DNA from: Tethya wilhelma
Taxonomy: Eukaryota > Porifera > Demospongiae > Tethyida > Tethyidae
Direction: 5' to 3'
Length of the DNA stretch: 64,000 bases
Assembly: GCA_964030475.1 (NCBI GenBank)
Contig: CAXIPT010000037.1
Span: 20,128 to 84,127 of the forward strand
This document shows, one piece after another, positions 11,605 through 23,984 of the stretch (position 1 is the first letter of the stretch; each line of letters begins with the position of its first letter). Position numbers and translations under genes: made by a program. The notes beneath the pieces are model-generated. The model saw only the letters and a list, made by a program, of their open reading frames with translations. It did not search any database and was not told where the DNA came from.

Positions 11605-12424
11605 GGGCTTAATTCTTGAAGGAACTGTGTTGATCATTATTATAATAAGCACTGTTTTGTTACTATAAAATTAAACACTTGATGTTTTATGACTTTTAAT
11701 GACATCTTATGACTTTTTTGTTTTATTTCTAGCTCGATCATGCACTGTAGTACATTTGGATACTAGATTGGTGTATATGTACACGTATTTTGTGCATTTA
11801 CATATCAACAACAAAATAATGTTAAGTACTTTATTTTGTGCAATAAAACAGCGCTTATACGTATACTGACACAGTTCTTTTAATAATTACGCACTGATAT
11901 TATATCTATACTGCTAATCGTTATTGTCACTTAATAGTCAACATACTATGGCGAATAGCCGAAAAATGACCGTTTGCCCCATAGAATGGATGAATGTATA
12001 ATGGCAAGGGAAAATTACAAAGATGAATTTGCTAATATCAACTAAAGTGCTAGATACCTTAATATGCTAAGGCAATGTGGCCTGCATAAATATTGGCAGA
12101 TTTGTGTGTGTACACCAGTGGCGTATCCAGCATGGTGCTCAGGGTGCTCGAGCACCCCCCTGGCTCAGAAAATAATTAATGACGTCATCGTGTAAAAGCA
12201 GCGCTCAAGACGAGCGCAGTTCAATGAATTATGCTTGAAATAAATAAAATATAAGCTAATAAGACTTTAAATTCACTTTCAAGAGTGAAATTTTACATAA
12301 GATTGGAGAAAATGCCGAAAAAACTCCAGAACACGATGCCATCTCCGGTGCGATAGCATGAATAACTATTAATAATGTAAGCTATATGCACACATCCACA
12401 CTCTCCACTTTCACCCTCCCAAGC

Positions 12425-12520
<96 letters not shown>

Positions 12521-13136
12521 NACAAAATAGATAGCCAACTGCTCAGAAAATGCCACAAAAGTGATGTGGGGTTGAGAAAAATCTGAAAATTTGACTATAG
12601 CCTAGGAACAAAAAAACGTAAGTTTTTTTCCCGCAGTTTTGAACGACTCAGTAGTGTAAACAAATTACTTTCTAGTTACAGAATCAAAAAGCCTGAGCTA
12701 ACCAAACCAGCTTCGCATGTTGGGCAGTAGAGTTGGTTTATGTGTAGCCCAAGTTAGATCAGCTAAACTCAAAGAAGTTCTGCAAAACTCGGCGACAAAG
12801 TTGAAGTTTCCGTAGTTACAAATGACGTGTTTCTTCATAATAGCTAACAAATTTAAAGCAATTAAGTAGAGAGAGAGACTGAATCACTGAGTCCAACAGG
12901 TGAGCGCCAGTTCCCCTGCTTCTTAGCTTCCATCAGCTCATGGGCCAGACCATTATTGGGAAATATGAGGACATTTGCCTCAATTCTTTGTTGTTCACAC
13001 ATAAGTTTTGCAAGAAATTTGTCCTGATTTTGGACAAAGTTTTATAATTATTATGTTAAGTCGAGTAACTAGCAACAATTAGAAACATGTTACATAATTA
13101 TGCTAACTGTATACAAAATGGGCTCAATTCAATCTC
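11605..13136. other. AT-rich intergenic stretch, no gene seen
   Basis: Follows the kelch stop. At 12105 it contains a sequence resembling hAT-type ends (CAGTGGCGTATCCAGCATGG), but no partner end is found. Otherwise it holds only the (CA)n tract listed separately. Nothing codes convincingly. Confidence 0.6.
12427..12520. repeat. (CA)n microsatellite ending in N
   Basis: An uninterrupted AC dinucleotide run of about 94 bases, closed by an N at 12521. Several microsatellites in this window end in a single N, which looks like an assembler collapse mark. Confidence 0.95.
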
Positions 13137-13449
13137 TTAAATTTTAAATTTTAACACCAGTCGATTCTGCCAAAAGTTTCGATTACAATGCAGTAATCAT
13201 CAACAGGGCTGTGACAGCACATGCAATGGGCAATGGATGTTGAGGTGAGTTACTGAGTTGAAATTGTTTCATATAGATATACCTATGCTGCTAGTGCAAT
13301 GGCCCTCCCCGCCTGGTGGAGAATCCGTGTTTTTTTAAACATGGATTGTGCAGCATTGTAGACCATACAGCCTTGGCCCTTGTTGATGATTACTGCATTG
13401 TAATCGAAACTTTTGGCAGAATCAACTGGTGTTAAAATTTAAAATTTAA
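13137..13449. mobile_element. MITE with ~75-bp terminal inverted repeats
   Basis: The left end runs TTAAATTTTAAATTTTAACA, then CGATTCTGCCAAAAG and GATTACAATGCAGTAATCA. The right end is the reverse complement with few mismatches. About 313 bp, non-coding. The flanking 13450-14352 contains no gene I can support. Confidence 0.8.
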
Positions 13450-14352
13450 ACTTTGAAATAAATAATTTTATGTACTTACCCAGTCTGTAATCCCATTTTT
13501 TCAAGATATTCAATTCTGACTTGCATTTCTCCAATTTGAATGGCCGTGAATATCAAAATCCTTAACCCAGGCTTTCATAGAATGATACATAAAGATTCTT
13601 TGGACATAATTTCAAAAAAAATAAAGGTCATTTAGATGAGTATTTTTTAAGGTATTATGAACGGCACATCTCAGTCAACATACGTACAGAACATGTTAAC
13701 AAGGTTTCTTTTGATCCATTACGTGCGAGTTAGTGAGAATTTCTGTACATTATTTAACACATAATAACATCAAAGGCTATATAGATTTAATCAACAACTT
13801 GTAGTTGAAATGTCCATTTTCAAGGGCATTGAAAAGTTCTCCATACATATGTCTTTCCCTGGGGCTGGCCCACCATGAGACTACCATCAGCTGGCTCAGT
13901 CAAAAAGCAACATGCAATTGCACATGCAGACGGATTTGGTACGACTGTAAGGTAGGTGGGGGGATTCCCGGGGGAACTCTGGAAGGGGTGAGTTGATATG
14001 TCTTAGTAAATCTAAAAGGGGTTAAAACTGAACTATGCTTGCAACATTAGAAAGCATTTGCTAACCTGTTGAACCAAGCCTTGCTACTTTGAGCTTGAAA
14101 TCACGGCAAAAAATAACACTACCACCTCACAAATCAACTCTGCCACTGCAAACTCTCAGAAGTTCAACGTTAGCTAGGGATACCGTTACGTGTATCTAGA
14201 TATCTTTTTCAAGGCATAAAAGCATACAAAGCGCCTCAAATCAAGACCAGGAAATGTATATATATTATAATATATAATCATGCACGTGACGTCTTTATTA
14301 CTTTTAAGTTTTAACTACCAATTGGCCCACGGATGTCAGTCCTCCTCTGGCA

Positions 14353-15036
14353 TCACATTGTGTCTGCAAAATTAACATCATGCATTATTATATCCTGTAC
14401 GCAGTACATGCACACTCACACCCACACACAAACTCAGTAGTCTACAACAGCATTGTGGTTTGCGAGGAATAAGGGGCACACAAACATTATTTGTCAACTC
14501 CTTAAAAAAACCCAATAATTATTAAGTGACCTAGTAATAATATCCATGTCGACACTGCATGTATACAATGGCAATTATAGTGCAAAATGATTTTTCTCAA
14601 TCCATATTTAATTTATGCAAATCCTATTTTGTTTAGTATAACTTTATTACGTATAACATTTAGTAAGTGATTTTATGTCTTAAGAATGTCAAAATAATTA
14701 GGTACCTTAATGTAATATTAATACTAGTTATGTCATGTTTACTACAACATACACCAGTCCTTTTATTTCATGAGTTTTGACTGTTAATAAGAGCAAATTT
14801 TAAAGTATGAATCACATAAATCTTCCATAGTAGAACTCTGCATATAGGATATGATGACCAATTGATTGTGTGTTAAAATTGTGGGCATACAAAAGTTAGG
14901 CATACCTCCATCTTTGTCGTCAGGCTTCACTCCGTGTCTGACGGGACTTGGTGTGCTCTCAGCTGAAGATCCAGGGGATTTCTCTGCACCATACAACTCT
15001 GCCGCACTGATGTAGGAATAGTCAGTGGCTGGGTTC
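14353..15036 (-). pseudogene. duplicate of the CLASRP 3' exons
   Basis: An exon at 14906-15036 reads NPATDYSYISAAELYGAEKS and matches the CLASRP exon at 26648-26784, with a 6-base in-frame deletion (FK lost). Both splice sites remain. An 11-base terminal exon (14353-14363) after TTTTGCAG would end the protein DTM-stop in frame. The duplication extends to about 15165, where an N (15170) joins it abruptly to a copy of the ankyrin duplication unit. Without the upstream CLASRP exons next to it, this copy is a detached tail. An alternative is a distant alternative 3' end of CLASRP. Confidence 0.7.
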
Positions 15037-15380
15037 CTGTTTTATAAGATATGCAGTAGTAACAACTTAAACTTACACAGGCATACACGTACTTCTAACC
15101 CTTTACCAACTAAGTTAGAGTGGCTTTATTCCCAGGCTCTCTGTCCACGAATTAGAAATAACAATACAANCATGCATGTTTCTCACGGTCCATCAGACTG
15201 AGTGGCATTTTGTGGGTTTATGGTTGTATTATTGTGTGTACATGTATGGGAAATTTTTTCTTGAATGTTTAAAGCTTCGGTGCATGCACCATACATGCTG
15301 TCATAATCGTTAAAATTTTTACCATGATATAAAATTATTTATACTGAATTCAAGTTACTGCCATATGCATGGACACACAG

Positions 15381-15437
15381 GGTGGCTCCACAGCATTGTA
15401 CAGTGCTTGTTAAGGAGGATGTGAAAAGATAGTCCTA
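15381..15437 (+). pseudogene. ankyrin-repeat exon type A, nonsense and truncated
   Basis: Starts correctly after ACACAG with GGSTALYSAC, then has a TAA where sisters have CAA (Q). Homology ends after AAAAGATAGTC. The downstream intron pieces are rearranged, with a stretch in inverse order near 15440-15510. Confidence 0.8.
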
Positions 15438-15659
15438 TAATTATTAGATGATCATCAGAACTGTTTAACTCACATTAGTCTGAAGGTCAATAAAATGTTG
15501 AATCAGGAGCTGGAACTCCCTACATGGGAAATAGGATGGGGAGGTCCAGGGGTGGAGATATGTGAGCTAAGGAGGAGGTATACTAGTTTCATTGGATTGC
15601 TAATGAGATGTAGAGTCTAGGGTTGTATTTGAACTTCAAATCTTGGTATCTCCATAGAT

Positions 15660-15689
15660 AATAGAGACTTACGTACGTAAGTCTCTATT
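15660..15689. repeat. perfect 30-bp palindrome, shared with 22444
   Basis: AATAGAGACTTACGT followed by its exact complement. The same palindrome is in duplication copy 3 (22444-22473). Copy 1 (near 6985) has only one arm, so it arose once, before copies 2 and 3 separated. Confidence 0.85.
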
Positions 15690-16782
15690 GTCTATGGTAT
15701 ACCTCTTACCCTCTGACTCCCTGTGATGTTGAGCAAGCCTGGCATCACCATTTTTCTCCTTCAGTTTCTACTGACCTATCTTTCTGTTGGGCGCTGCTGT
15801 TAAACTGTTCCTGTGCCTTTCTCTCATAAGATATGCTTAGCAGCTGTCTAAGTCTCACAACCTCTGAGCTATTAGCAGAACCATTTCTTAACTGTTCTGC
15901 TCTAACTGCCTCTGTCTGATTTCTCGATCGACTGTCTCAAAAACACACACTCTAAACTTATGCATATGCGTGAGTAATGCATGGTACATGGTACGGGTCA
16001 ATCATTATGTTAGCTATATAGAATTAGCGTAGGTGAACGCACAAGACCCAACGATGACAGACAGACAGACAAACGCACCCCACGTACTACTCGCTATCTG
16101 GGGCTCGCTCAGGCTCGCCCCAACAACTGTTTTTCTAGGAAGCCACGAATGGAGGCAGCTAGGGCTGCTTGCAAGAGCCATATCTGGAAAACTACTACAG
16201 CTATGCTTACCAAATTTTGATATGCGCTTCCCAGGAAGGCCTAGCTAAATATACGTGGAATAGCTAGCTAATTCAAAATTCGCAGATTTTCCTAACCGGT
16301 ATAGGTTTTCCCTTGACAGGTCACAATTATGTACTGCTATATTTAGTCTCCATCTCTATAGACATTCCTCCTTCATCATGTTGCATGCCCGAGAGAGAGC
16401 TAGAGACTCTAAGTATAGAGAGCTATAGAGTCTAACAAAGGTCACATAAATAATGCAATTTATTTGCTACATGTGGAGCATGGAAGCCATGTGCTTCAAT
16501 CCTGTACGAAGCATTATATAGCATTGCATGCAAGATTCATTTTTATGTTGTTAAAAATGAGGTGTAATTTCAAAGTCCATGGTAGTGGTACTGCATGGTT
16601 ACGCCCTGTTGGGTAGTAAAAGGTGTGAAAGATCATAGGTTTCCATGATTTTAACCCTTTGAAGTTGTAAACACTAAATGGTGTATCCATGCAGTACCAC
16701 TCATTTCAAACAGTGAAATACCTTATTCCACTGTAGCATGCTAATTATTTCATGCACTGTTTCTATGTTACAATTGTTGTAG

Positions 16783-16881
16783 GATGGCTGGACTCCTCTA
16801 ATGAAAGCCAGCTTTAAGGGTCGTGAGAAGGTGGTTGAACTGCTCCTCTCAGCTGGAGCTAATGTTGACCTACAGGACAAG
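16783..16881 (+). CDS. ankyrin-repeat exon, type B
   Basis: DGWTPLMKASFKGREKVVE...VDLQDK, 33 codons in phase 0 between TTGTTGTAG and GTATGA. Intact. Confidence 0.85.
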
Positions 16882-17186
16882 GTATGATCTACTAGTACAG
16901 TGTCAGTGAGGAATAACTCTCATCCATACCAGCATTTCCTGAGTTAGTATATATATATATATACATGGAGAAAATTAGTGGGGCAAACCTCAATTGCTGT
17001 TAGATCGACATGAGGGAGGTCCATGGGTAGTTTGTAACTGTATAATACCATATTACAATTTTTAATCTACATGCATATAATTATGTGTATACATGTGCAT
17101 TCTGCTGTATAATGATTGTCACAGGATCATGTTCTGTATTCTATGGATTGAGTACCATATACGGCATACATGCACTTCTCACACAG

Positions 17187-17285
17187 GGTGGCTACACAGC
17201 ATTGTACTCTGCTTGTCAAGAAGGACATGAGAAGATAGTCCAGCTCCTGATTCAAGCTGGAGCTAACATTGACCTTCAGAATAAT
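17187..17285 (+). CDS. ankyrin-repeat exon, type A
   Basis: GGYTALYSACQEGHEKIVQ...IDLQNN, 33 codons between ACACAG and GTGAGT, phase 0. Intact and nearly identical to the exon at 23985. Confidence 0.85.
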
Positions 17286-17424
17286 GTGAGTTAAACAGTT
17301 CGGATGATGATCTAATGATATTTATACTTCCTACATGGGAAATAGGATGGGAAGGTCCAGGGGTGCTGGAGATATGTGAGCTAGGGAGTATACTGTACAG
17401 CTATTGTAATACACTTCTCACACA

Positions 17425-17523
17425 GGTGGCTTCACAGCATTGTACCATACTTGTCAAAAAGGACATGAGAAGATAGTCCAGCTCCTGATTCAAGCTGGGG
17501 CTAACATTGACCTTCAGACTAAT
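17425..17523 (+). pseudogene. ankyrin-repeat exon type A with damaged acceptor
   Basis: The coding part (GGFTALYHTCQKGHEKIVQ...IDLQTN) is open for 33 codons, but one G is missing at the acceptor (ACACAGGTGG instead of ACACAGGGTGG). Splicing at AG would therefore shift the frame. The donor is GTGAAC rather than GTGAGT. It follows another A exon directly, breaking the A/B alternation. Confidence 0.75.
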
Positions 17524-18156
17524 GTGAACGAGTCAAACAGTTCACTCCATTGATTGTCCAATACAAAATTATACTCCATATATGCATGGGAAATGGGATG
17601 GGAAGGCTTGGGGGATGGAGGAGGGGAGATTGGGAAGAGGGAGGAGGTACAAATTTTCATTACTAACTCTTCAATAATTATTATGTTAGACTCACATTTC
17701 CTCCCATGTATTAGAGAGTGTGTGGAATTAATTTGACTGCATATCAAAGATTTTTCCTAAAACTGCAATCAGCATGCATTGTCCTAAAACATAGGCTCCA
17801 ACTGTCCTGGATTGTGGGACAGTCCCAGACTTTGTAAAATTTGTCTTGGGTCCCGGAAAGTGTTCCAAAACATGATGTCCTGGATGTGGCCATGTAACAC
17901 AAAGAACTAAGAAAAGCAAAACTGCATGCATTTGACTTGTGCAAGCTATACCAACTGTTTGTTGTGCTGTAGCCACAGAAAGAGGGTGTGGTTTTGCTTT
18001 GAGGCTTTGTCGTTTGGTTCAGAAACCTTATGGAAAAAGTTGGAGCCTATTTTTAAAGGACAATAAGACCACGGATCGAAGCAAGCTTATAATCTTATAC
18101 TTCCTAATAATTATAAAAAATTTGAATGCATGTAATGTACATATATCTACATGTAG

Positions 18157-18255
18157 AATGGCCATTCCCCTCTGTATGTAGCCAGTTCTACAGGCCATGA
18201 GAAGGTGGTCAAACTACTCCTTTTAGCTGGAGCTAAAGTTGACTTACAGAACCAG
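18157..18255 (+). CDS. ankyrin-repeat exon, type B
   Basis: NGHSPLYVASSTGHEKVVK...VDLQNQ between ACATGTAG and GTATAA, phase 0. It belongs to a sub-type with HSPL, shared with the exon at 25999. Confidence 0.85.
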
Positions 18256-18464
18256 GTATAATATCTTATGCATCACATTGCAGTACAGTGTAGGCTCTCC
18301 ATTAACGGACACTCTGGATATCTGCTTGTAGTGTGGACAAAGTGTCCCAACTGTTTTTCCTTTACAATTTGTATACTTAGAAAACACCCATGTAGTGCAG
18401 CTTGTCCCAATGCAAGCATGCAGTCTAGTACGTACTCAGGGGCGCGGATTTGGGGGGGGGGCAG

Positions 18465-18815
18465 AAAACGAGTATCAAAGAACGTACTACGGATAAAATC
18501 AAGTTACTTGGTACAGTTAAAGTTGACTTGATCACTGCTAATTTTGTTTCGGTGGAAATCACGTTCAAGTAAGTCACAAAGGAGAAAACAAAATTTCATT
18601 GTTCTGGCTTCTCGCCAGTGCTTACTCCAGAGTGCTCTAGGAAGTTTCTGTGAGTTTTATAGGTGTGTGCAGTTGGAAAACTGTGTAAGGGAAGCCTTTA
18701 TGTATGTTTGAAAGCTTAGCTATCTTTCTCTGAGAGTTTATAAGTATTGACATTTTGTATTGTGTCAATGGGACAGTCGGCCCATTCCTACTATACGTAC
18801 TACTGTACGTATGAT
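18465..18815 (+). mobile_element. truncated copy of non-coding repeat family R
   Basis: Matches the inner half of the element at 19026-19982, ending with the same GGACAGTCGGCCCATTCCTA and CGTACTAC-GTACGTATGATA terminus, but lacks the hairpin-bearing end. Confidence 0.65.
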
Positions 18816-18894
18816 ATTGTCCAAGTGTCATGTTCTGTGTTCTATGAATGGAGTACCATATACGGCTGTAATGATTCACTTCTCACATGCACAG

Positions 18895-18990
18895 GGTGGC
18901 TTCACACCATTGTACTCTGCTTGTCAAGGACATGAGGAGATAGTCCAGCTCCTGATTCAAGCTGGGGCTAACATTGACCTCCAGACTAAT
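18895..18990 (+). CDS. ankyrin-repeat exon, type A, one codon short
   Basis: GGFTPLYSACQGHEEIVQ...IDLQTN, 32 codons: one codon of the usual QEGHE turn is deleted in frame. Acceptor GCACAG and donor GTGAGT are intact, so it can splice. Confidence 0.8.
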
Positions 18991-19025
18991 GTGAGTTAAA
19001 CAGTTCTGATGATCATCTAATATTT

Positions 19026-19982
19026 ACAAGTATAATAAAAATTTTATAAAAATGAGAAGTGTAGGAATGGGCAGTGCGGTAAAAAGCAATGAAACAAGGC
19101 AAGTCACTGAATTTCGGCACATGACTACTTCATTTTCAAGAGTCAATTGCAAGTTTGAATTCAATGATAATTATCAGCCATTTGGCTCATGAGTCAATGC
19201 AAGCAATCACTTGATTAATTTAGATAAAGTAACAAGCATGTAGAGTGTAGGTACACAGTAGCGTATGAGAGTTGAGTACAAAAAATGAAGTAGTCATGTG
19301 CCGAAATTCAGAGACTTGCCTTGTTTCATTGCTTTTTACCGCACTGCCCATTCCTACACTTCTCATTTTTATAAAATTTTTATTATACTTGTTCATTTAC
19401 TTTTTTAAACACTAAGGTGCTCAATTGCATGGAAAGAATCATACAGCAGAGACTAGTCAGTCTCTACAACAGAAATGTGCATTTGATGCGCATGCGCATT
19501 ATATGCATACAACCACGTGGTATATTGACGACCTTTACCTATGTCAATAGGCTAAATAAAAAGTACAGTATTTTATATCGAGAGTTTCAAAGCTGCCTAG
19601 ATTTTGTTTGCTGCCTTTTCGCCAGCAAACGAGTCGAAAAGGACGTACTGTGCATCAAATGAAGTCCCACTATATGGTCAAAGTTGGCTCAATGCCTTTT
19701 GTTTGTCTGGAAATCGCATTCAAGTAAGTCAGTTAGGAAGGAAGGAAGGAGAACAAAATTGCACTCTTGTGGCTTCTCGCCAGCGCTCTCTCCAGAGTGC
19801 TCCAGAAACTTTCTGCCTGTTTTCTTGGTTAATACAGTAAGCAAAGTGTCTGGGGGAGGTTATTAAATGCATTTGAAGGCTTAGCTTTCTTTCCCTGAAA
19901 GTTTACAAGCATGAACATTTTGTATTGTGTCAATGGGACAGTCGGCCCATTCCTACTATACGTACTACCGTACGTATGATAC
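19026..19982 (+). mobile_element. non-coding repeat family R, full copy with terminal hairpin
   Basis: The first ~367 bases (19026-19392) form a long inverted repeat with arms of about 110 bases (GTGTAGGAATGGGCAGTGCG and its complement). The rest is unrelated sequence ending GGACAGTCGGCCCATTCCTA and CGTACTACCGTACGTATGAT. The host ankyrin intron resumes after it (ACTCCCTACATGGGAAATAG). There is no coding capacity. Confidence 0.7.
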
Positions 19983-20067
19983 TCCCTACATGGGAAATAG
20001 GATGAGGGGTCCAGGGGTGGAGATGCGTGAGCTAGAGAGGAGGTATACTAGTTTCATTACTAACTTC

Positions 20068-21064
20068 ATCATACGTACGGTAGTACATATAGTAAGAATG
20101 GGCCATCTGTCCCATAGACACCATATAAAATGTTGGCCACTATAAAAATCTAGTCAAACAAAATTAAACCTTCAAAGGTGCTCAGAGGCTCTTACTGACT
20201 CGCAGATTACCAATTGCATGCAAGGCCTAAAGCTCACAAAAACTTTCCTCAGCACTCGTAGTGAGCGCTATTGGGAAGCCACCATAGTGCCATTTTTGTT
20301 CTCCTAACGTATTTACTTACTTACTTACGTACGTATTTCCTAACTAACTTACTTGAAAAGGATTTCCAGAGAACCAAAATGTGTTGAGCCAACTTTGACA
20401 GCACAAAGTAAGTTCTTTTCATAGGTACTACATTCCTTGGTACTCGTTTCAATCTCAAATAGGCCTAAACAAAGTAAAAAGCTTTGAAACTTAGTGTATA
20501 AATTCCAATGCAGCCATCTTGTAGGTAGAGTTCAAAGGTCATCTATCACGTGGCATTATTATGCGCATGCGCATTATCCTCCTCCAGCATAATAAAATGT
20601 ATTGTAGCTGCTTTTTCTAGGGACTAATCAGTCTCTGATAGTCTCCACACTGTAGTGTTGAAAAAAGTGAATGAACAAGTAGTAAAAATTTCAAAAGAAT
20701 TAATAGTGTAGGAATGGGCAGTGCGGTGAAAAGCATTGGAACAAGGCATGTTTCAATTTTATTTCAGCACATGACTACTTCATTTTTTATGCCCAGTTCT
20801 TGGCATGCAGGCAGACCAGTTTAAGTTGCCTGTCTTATAACTGCCTAGCCAACTGATTAGATTGAACCAGTACAACAATAAGCTATAATCAGATCTTTGC
20901 ATTTATATCACTGAGGATCCATATATTAGGGATCAAGAATAAATCAAAAATGAAGTTAGTCATGTGCCGAAATTATATTGAAACATGCCTTGTTCCAATG
21001 CTTTTTACCGCACTGCCCATTCCTACACTATTAATTTTTTGAAATTTTTACTACAATAACTTGT
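20068..21064 (-). mobile_element. non-coding repeat family R, inverted full copy
   Basis: The same element in reverse: it starts ATCATACGTACGGTAGTAC and ends with the hairpin domain (20675-21064, GTGTAGGAATGGGCAGTGCG arms). Only 85 bases of ankyrin-intron sequence separate it from the plus-oriented copy, so the pair forms a ~2 kb inverted arrangement. Confidence 0.7.
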
Positions 21065-21749
21065 ATAATTGTGACCTGTCAAGGGAAATCCTGCCAGTTA
21101 GGAAATTATTGTTTTGGGAATAAAATGCAGTTTAAGTTTAATTCGCGTTTTTGCGCGAAATTTTTTTTCTTGCACGGATCGATGTGCTGCGCTACATCTC
21201 ATCATGCTCTATGCAAACTTTGAGGGGTAGAGCTGTTTCTGTTGCAGAGATAATATTATAGCCAGTAGTCTCAGCCTTGTTCATTTTTACTTAGTTGCTG
21301 TAACACGGAGGACAGTTGCTATGCTGTGCAACAAACCGTAGCGAATATTAATTAATGAGCAAGGCAGCTGCCACTAAAAATGGTTTATTATTCGATGTTC
21401 TCTCTCACTTATAAGCTGACTAATCTCAAAATTTTGCTACAGCACAGACAGAAAGGTAAGCTAAAGCTTTGTACATGCTTGTCTAATCCAAGCACTTTCA
21501 TACAGGAGCTTTCTACTCGTAGGTAATTGAATGCCTCTCCCTTTACAGTGATTGCGTACAGGTTATTTTGAGGCTTATCTTAGTTCTTAGAACTTACTGT
21601 ACCTAGAATCTATCTCTCTACTATAGCAAGCGCTTACCTCCTTGAGTCCACTATAGCTGTCTTCTGGGTCTTCTTTCCCAGCTACTCGCTACATGATTTT
21701 TAGTCCCCACGTGGCAGGCTGCGGTAATATTCAGCATGTGCTGTAGTCT

Positions 21750-22122
21750 CGCGGGCCAGACGTCCGAGGGGGGGGAAACGGATGTCTGGTAAAAGTGGCC
21801 CAGTTTTCGTGTGCAATCGGAATTTCATTAGCGTGACGTAAGGTCATACTATCACGTGAAAAAAAAAAAGGCTTTGCCAAAAGACTTTAGTTTAGCTGCA
21901 GCTTTCTTCTTAGTGTACTCCAGTGTGAAGTAATCATGAGTTTGAGCCATCTTGTACACATAAACAGTGAAAGTTCAGTCTTACAAAGCCTACGGACGTG
22001 GACTGTTGTTTGTTCGAAATTACAAAATACTAAAATCTGATCGGCGGTCACAACATTCCAAACGAAAACTGGGCCACTTTTACCAGATGTCCTTTCCCCC
22101 CCCCTCGGATGTCTGGCCCGCG
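21750..22122. mobile_element. MITE with CGCGGGCCAGAC termini
   Basis: Arms of about 65 bases: CGCGGGCCAGACGTCCGAGG at the left and the matching complement at the right, including GTAAAAGTGGCCCAGTTTTC. It is inserted into copy 3 and absent from copy 1. No coding. Confidence 0.85.
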
Positions 22123-22443
22123 TAAAGTTGTAGCTAGGTAAACTATGGGCGGTCCGTATATACTCTCCGTATCATAATTAGATCATGTACAGTACATGTA
22201 GTCTCGCTACTAGAAGAATGCAAGGCATTGTTGGGCGAGCCTGAGCGAGCGCAGCTTTTGTTACATGAATTGCAGCGAATGTATGGCAGAATGCCAAAGT
22301 TATGGTATAGATCTGGCTGTCAGTGTTCAAATGACTGTGCCTGTGGCGTGAACGTCAGAAGTTTGCTTACACGAAGGATTGCTAATGAGATGTAGAGTCT
22401 AGGGTTGTATTCGAACTTCAAATCTTGGTATCTCCATATAGAT

Positions 22444-22473
22444 AATAGAGACTTACGTACGTAAGTCTCTATT
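22444..22473. repeat. perfect 30-bp palindrome (second copy)
   Basis: Identical to the one at 15660. Confidence 0.85.
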
Positions 22474-23563
22474 GTCTATGGTATCTCTTACCCTCTGACT
22501 CTCTGACACAGTATGTTGAGCAGGCCTGGCATCACCGTTTTTCTCCTAGCAGTTTCTAGCTATCTTTCTGTTGGGCGCTGCTATTAAATTGTTCCTGTGC
22601 TTTTCTCTCATCAGATATGCTTAGCAACTGTCTAAGTCTCACAACCTCTGAGCTATTATAGCAGAACCATTTCTCAACTGTTCTGCTGTAGCTGCCTCTG
22701 TCTGATTTCTCGATCGACTGTCTCGAAAACATGTGCACACTCTAAACTTATGCGCATGCATGAGTAATGCATGGTACATGGTACGGGTCGATCATTATTT
22801 TAGCTAGAATTAGCGTAGACAAATTAACGCACAAGACCCAACAATTACAGACAGACGCACCCCACATACTACTCGCTATCTGGGGCTCACTCAGGCTCGC
22901 CCCAACAACCGTTTTTCTAGGAAGCCACAAATGGAGGCAGGGCTGCTTGCAAAAGCTATATCTGGAAAACTACTACAGCTATGCTTGCCAAATTTTGATA
23001 TGCGCTTCCCAGGAAGGCCTATATAGATATACGTGGAATTAATAGCTAACTCAAAATTCGCAGATTTTCCTATAACCGGCAGGTTTTCCCTTCACAGGTC
23101 ACAATTATGTACTGCTATATGTAGTCTCTCCAGCTCTATAGACCTTCCTCCTTCATCATGTTGCATGCCCGAGAGAGAGCTAGAGACTCTAAGTATACAT
23201 ATATATATAGAGAGCTATAGAGTCTAGCAAAGGTCACATAAAGAATGCAATTTATTTGCTACATGTGGAGCATGGAAGCCATGTGCTTCAATCCTGTACG
23301 AAAATTGCATGCAAGATTCATTTTTATGTTGTTAAAAATGAGGTTTAATTTCTAAGTGGTAATGGTATACTGCATGGTTACACCCTGTTGGGTTGTAAAA
23401 GGTGTGAAAGATTAAAATGTTTCCATGATTTTAACCCTTTGAAGTGGTAAACACTAAGTGGTAAAGGTGTATCCAGTACCACTCATTTCTAACAGTGAAA
23501 TACCTTATTCCCTCTATAGCATTCTAATTATTTCATGCACTGTTTATGTTACAATTATTGTAG

Positions 23564-23662
23564 GATGGTACAACTCCTCTAATGAAAGCCAGCGATGATG
23601 GTCGTGAGAAGGTGGTTGAGCTGCTTCTCTCAGCTGGAGCCAAGGTTGACCTACAGGACAAG
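23564..23662 (+). CDS. ankyrin-repeat exon, type B
   Basis: DGTTPLMKASDDGREKVVE...VDLQDK between ATTATTGTAG and GTATGA, phase 0. Intact. Confidence 0.85.
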
Positions 23663-23984
23663 GTATGATCTACTAGTACTGTCACGGTCAGTGAGGAATC
23701 ACTCACATCCATGCCAGCATTTCCTCAAATTTTGACAACAGTTAGTATATATATATACATGGACAAAATTAATGGGGCAAAGCTCAATTGCTGTTCATTA
23801 GATCGACATGAGGGAGGTCCATGGGTAGTTTGTAACTGTATAATACCATATTACAATTTTTAATCTACATGCATGTGTGTGTATACATGTTGTGCATTCC
23901 GCTGTAGAAATGATTGTCACAGGATCATGTTCTGTATTCTATGGATTGAGTACCATATACGGCATACATGCACTTCTCACACAG

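Larger units (their letters stand above)
15171..17060 (+). repeat. segmental duplication unit, copy 2
   Basis: Begins immediately after the N at 15170 with the GTTTCTCACGGTCC landmark of copy 1. It is shorter than copy 1 and carries one broken type A exon (15381) and one type B exon (16783). Confidence 0.75.
21075..23860 (+). repeat. segmental duplication unit, copy 3, with a local inversion
   Basis: Collinear with copy 1 from GTGACCTGTCAAGGGAA onwards, and carries B exon 23564. At 22127-22200 a block of about 75 bases is reversed relative to 6690-6765 in copy 1, next to an inserted MITE. Confidence 0.75.

Noticed and set aside
12105..13960. hAT-like transposon suggested by CAGTGGCGTATCCAGC
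   Set aside because: No matching opposite terminus, target duplication or transposase was found.
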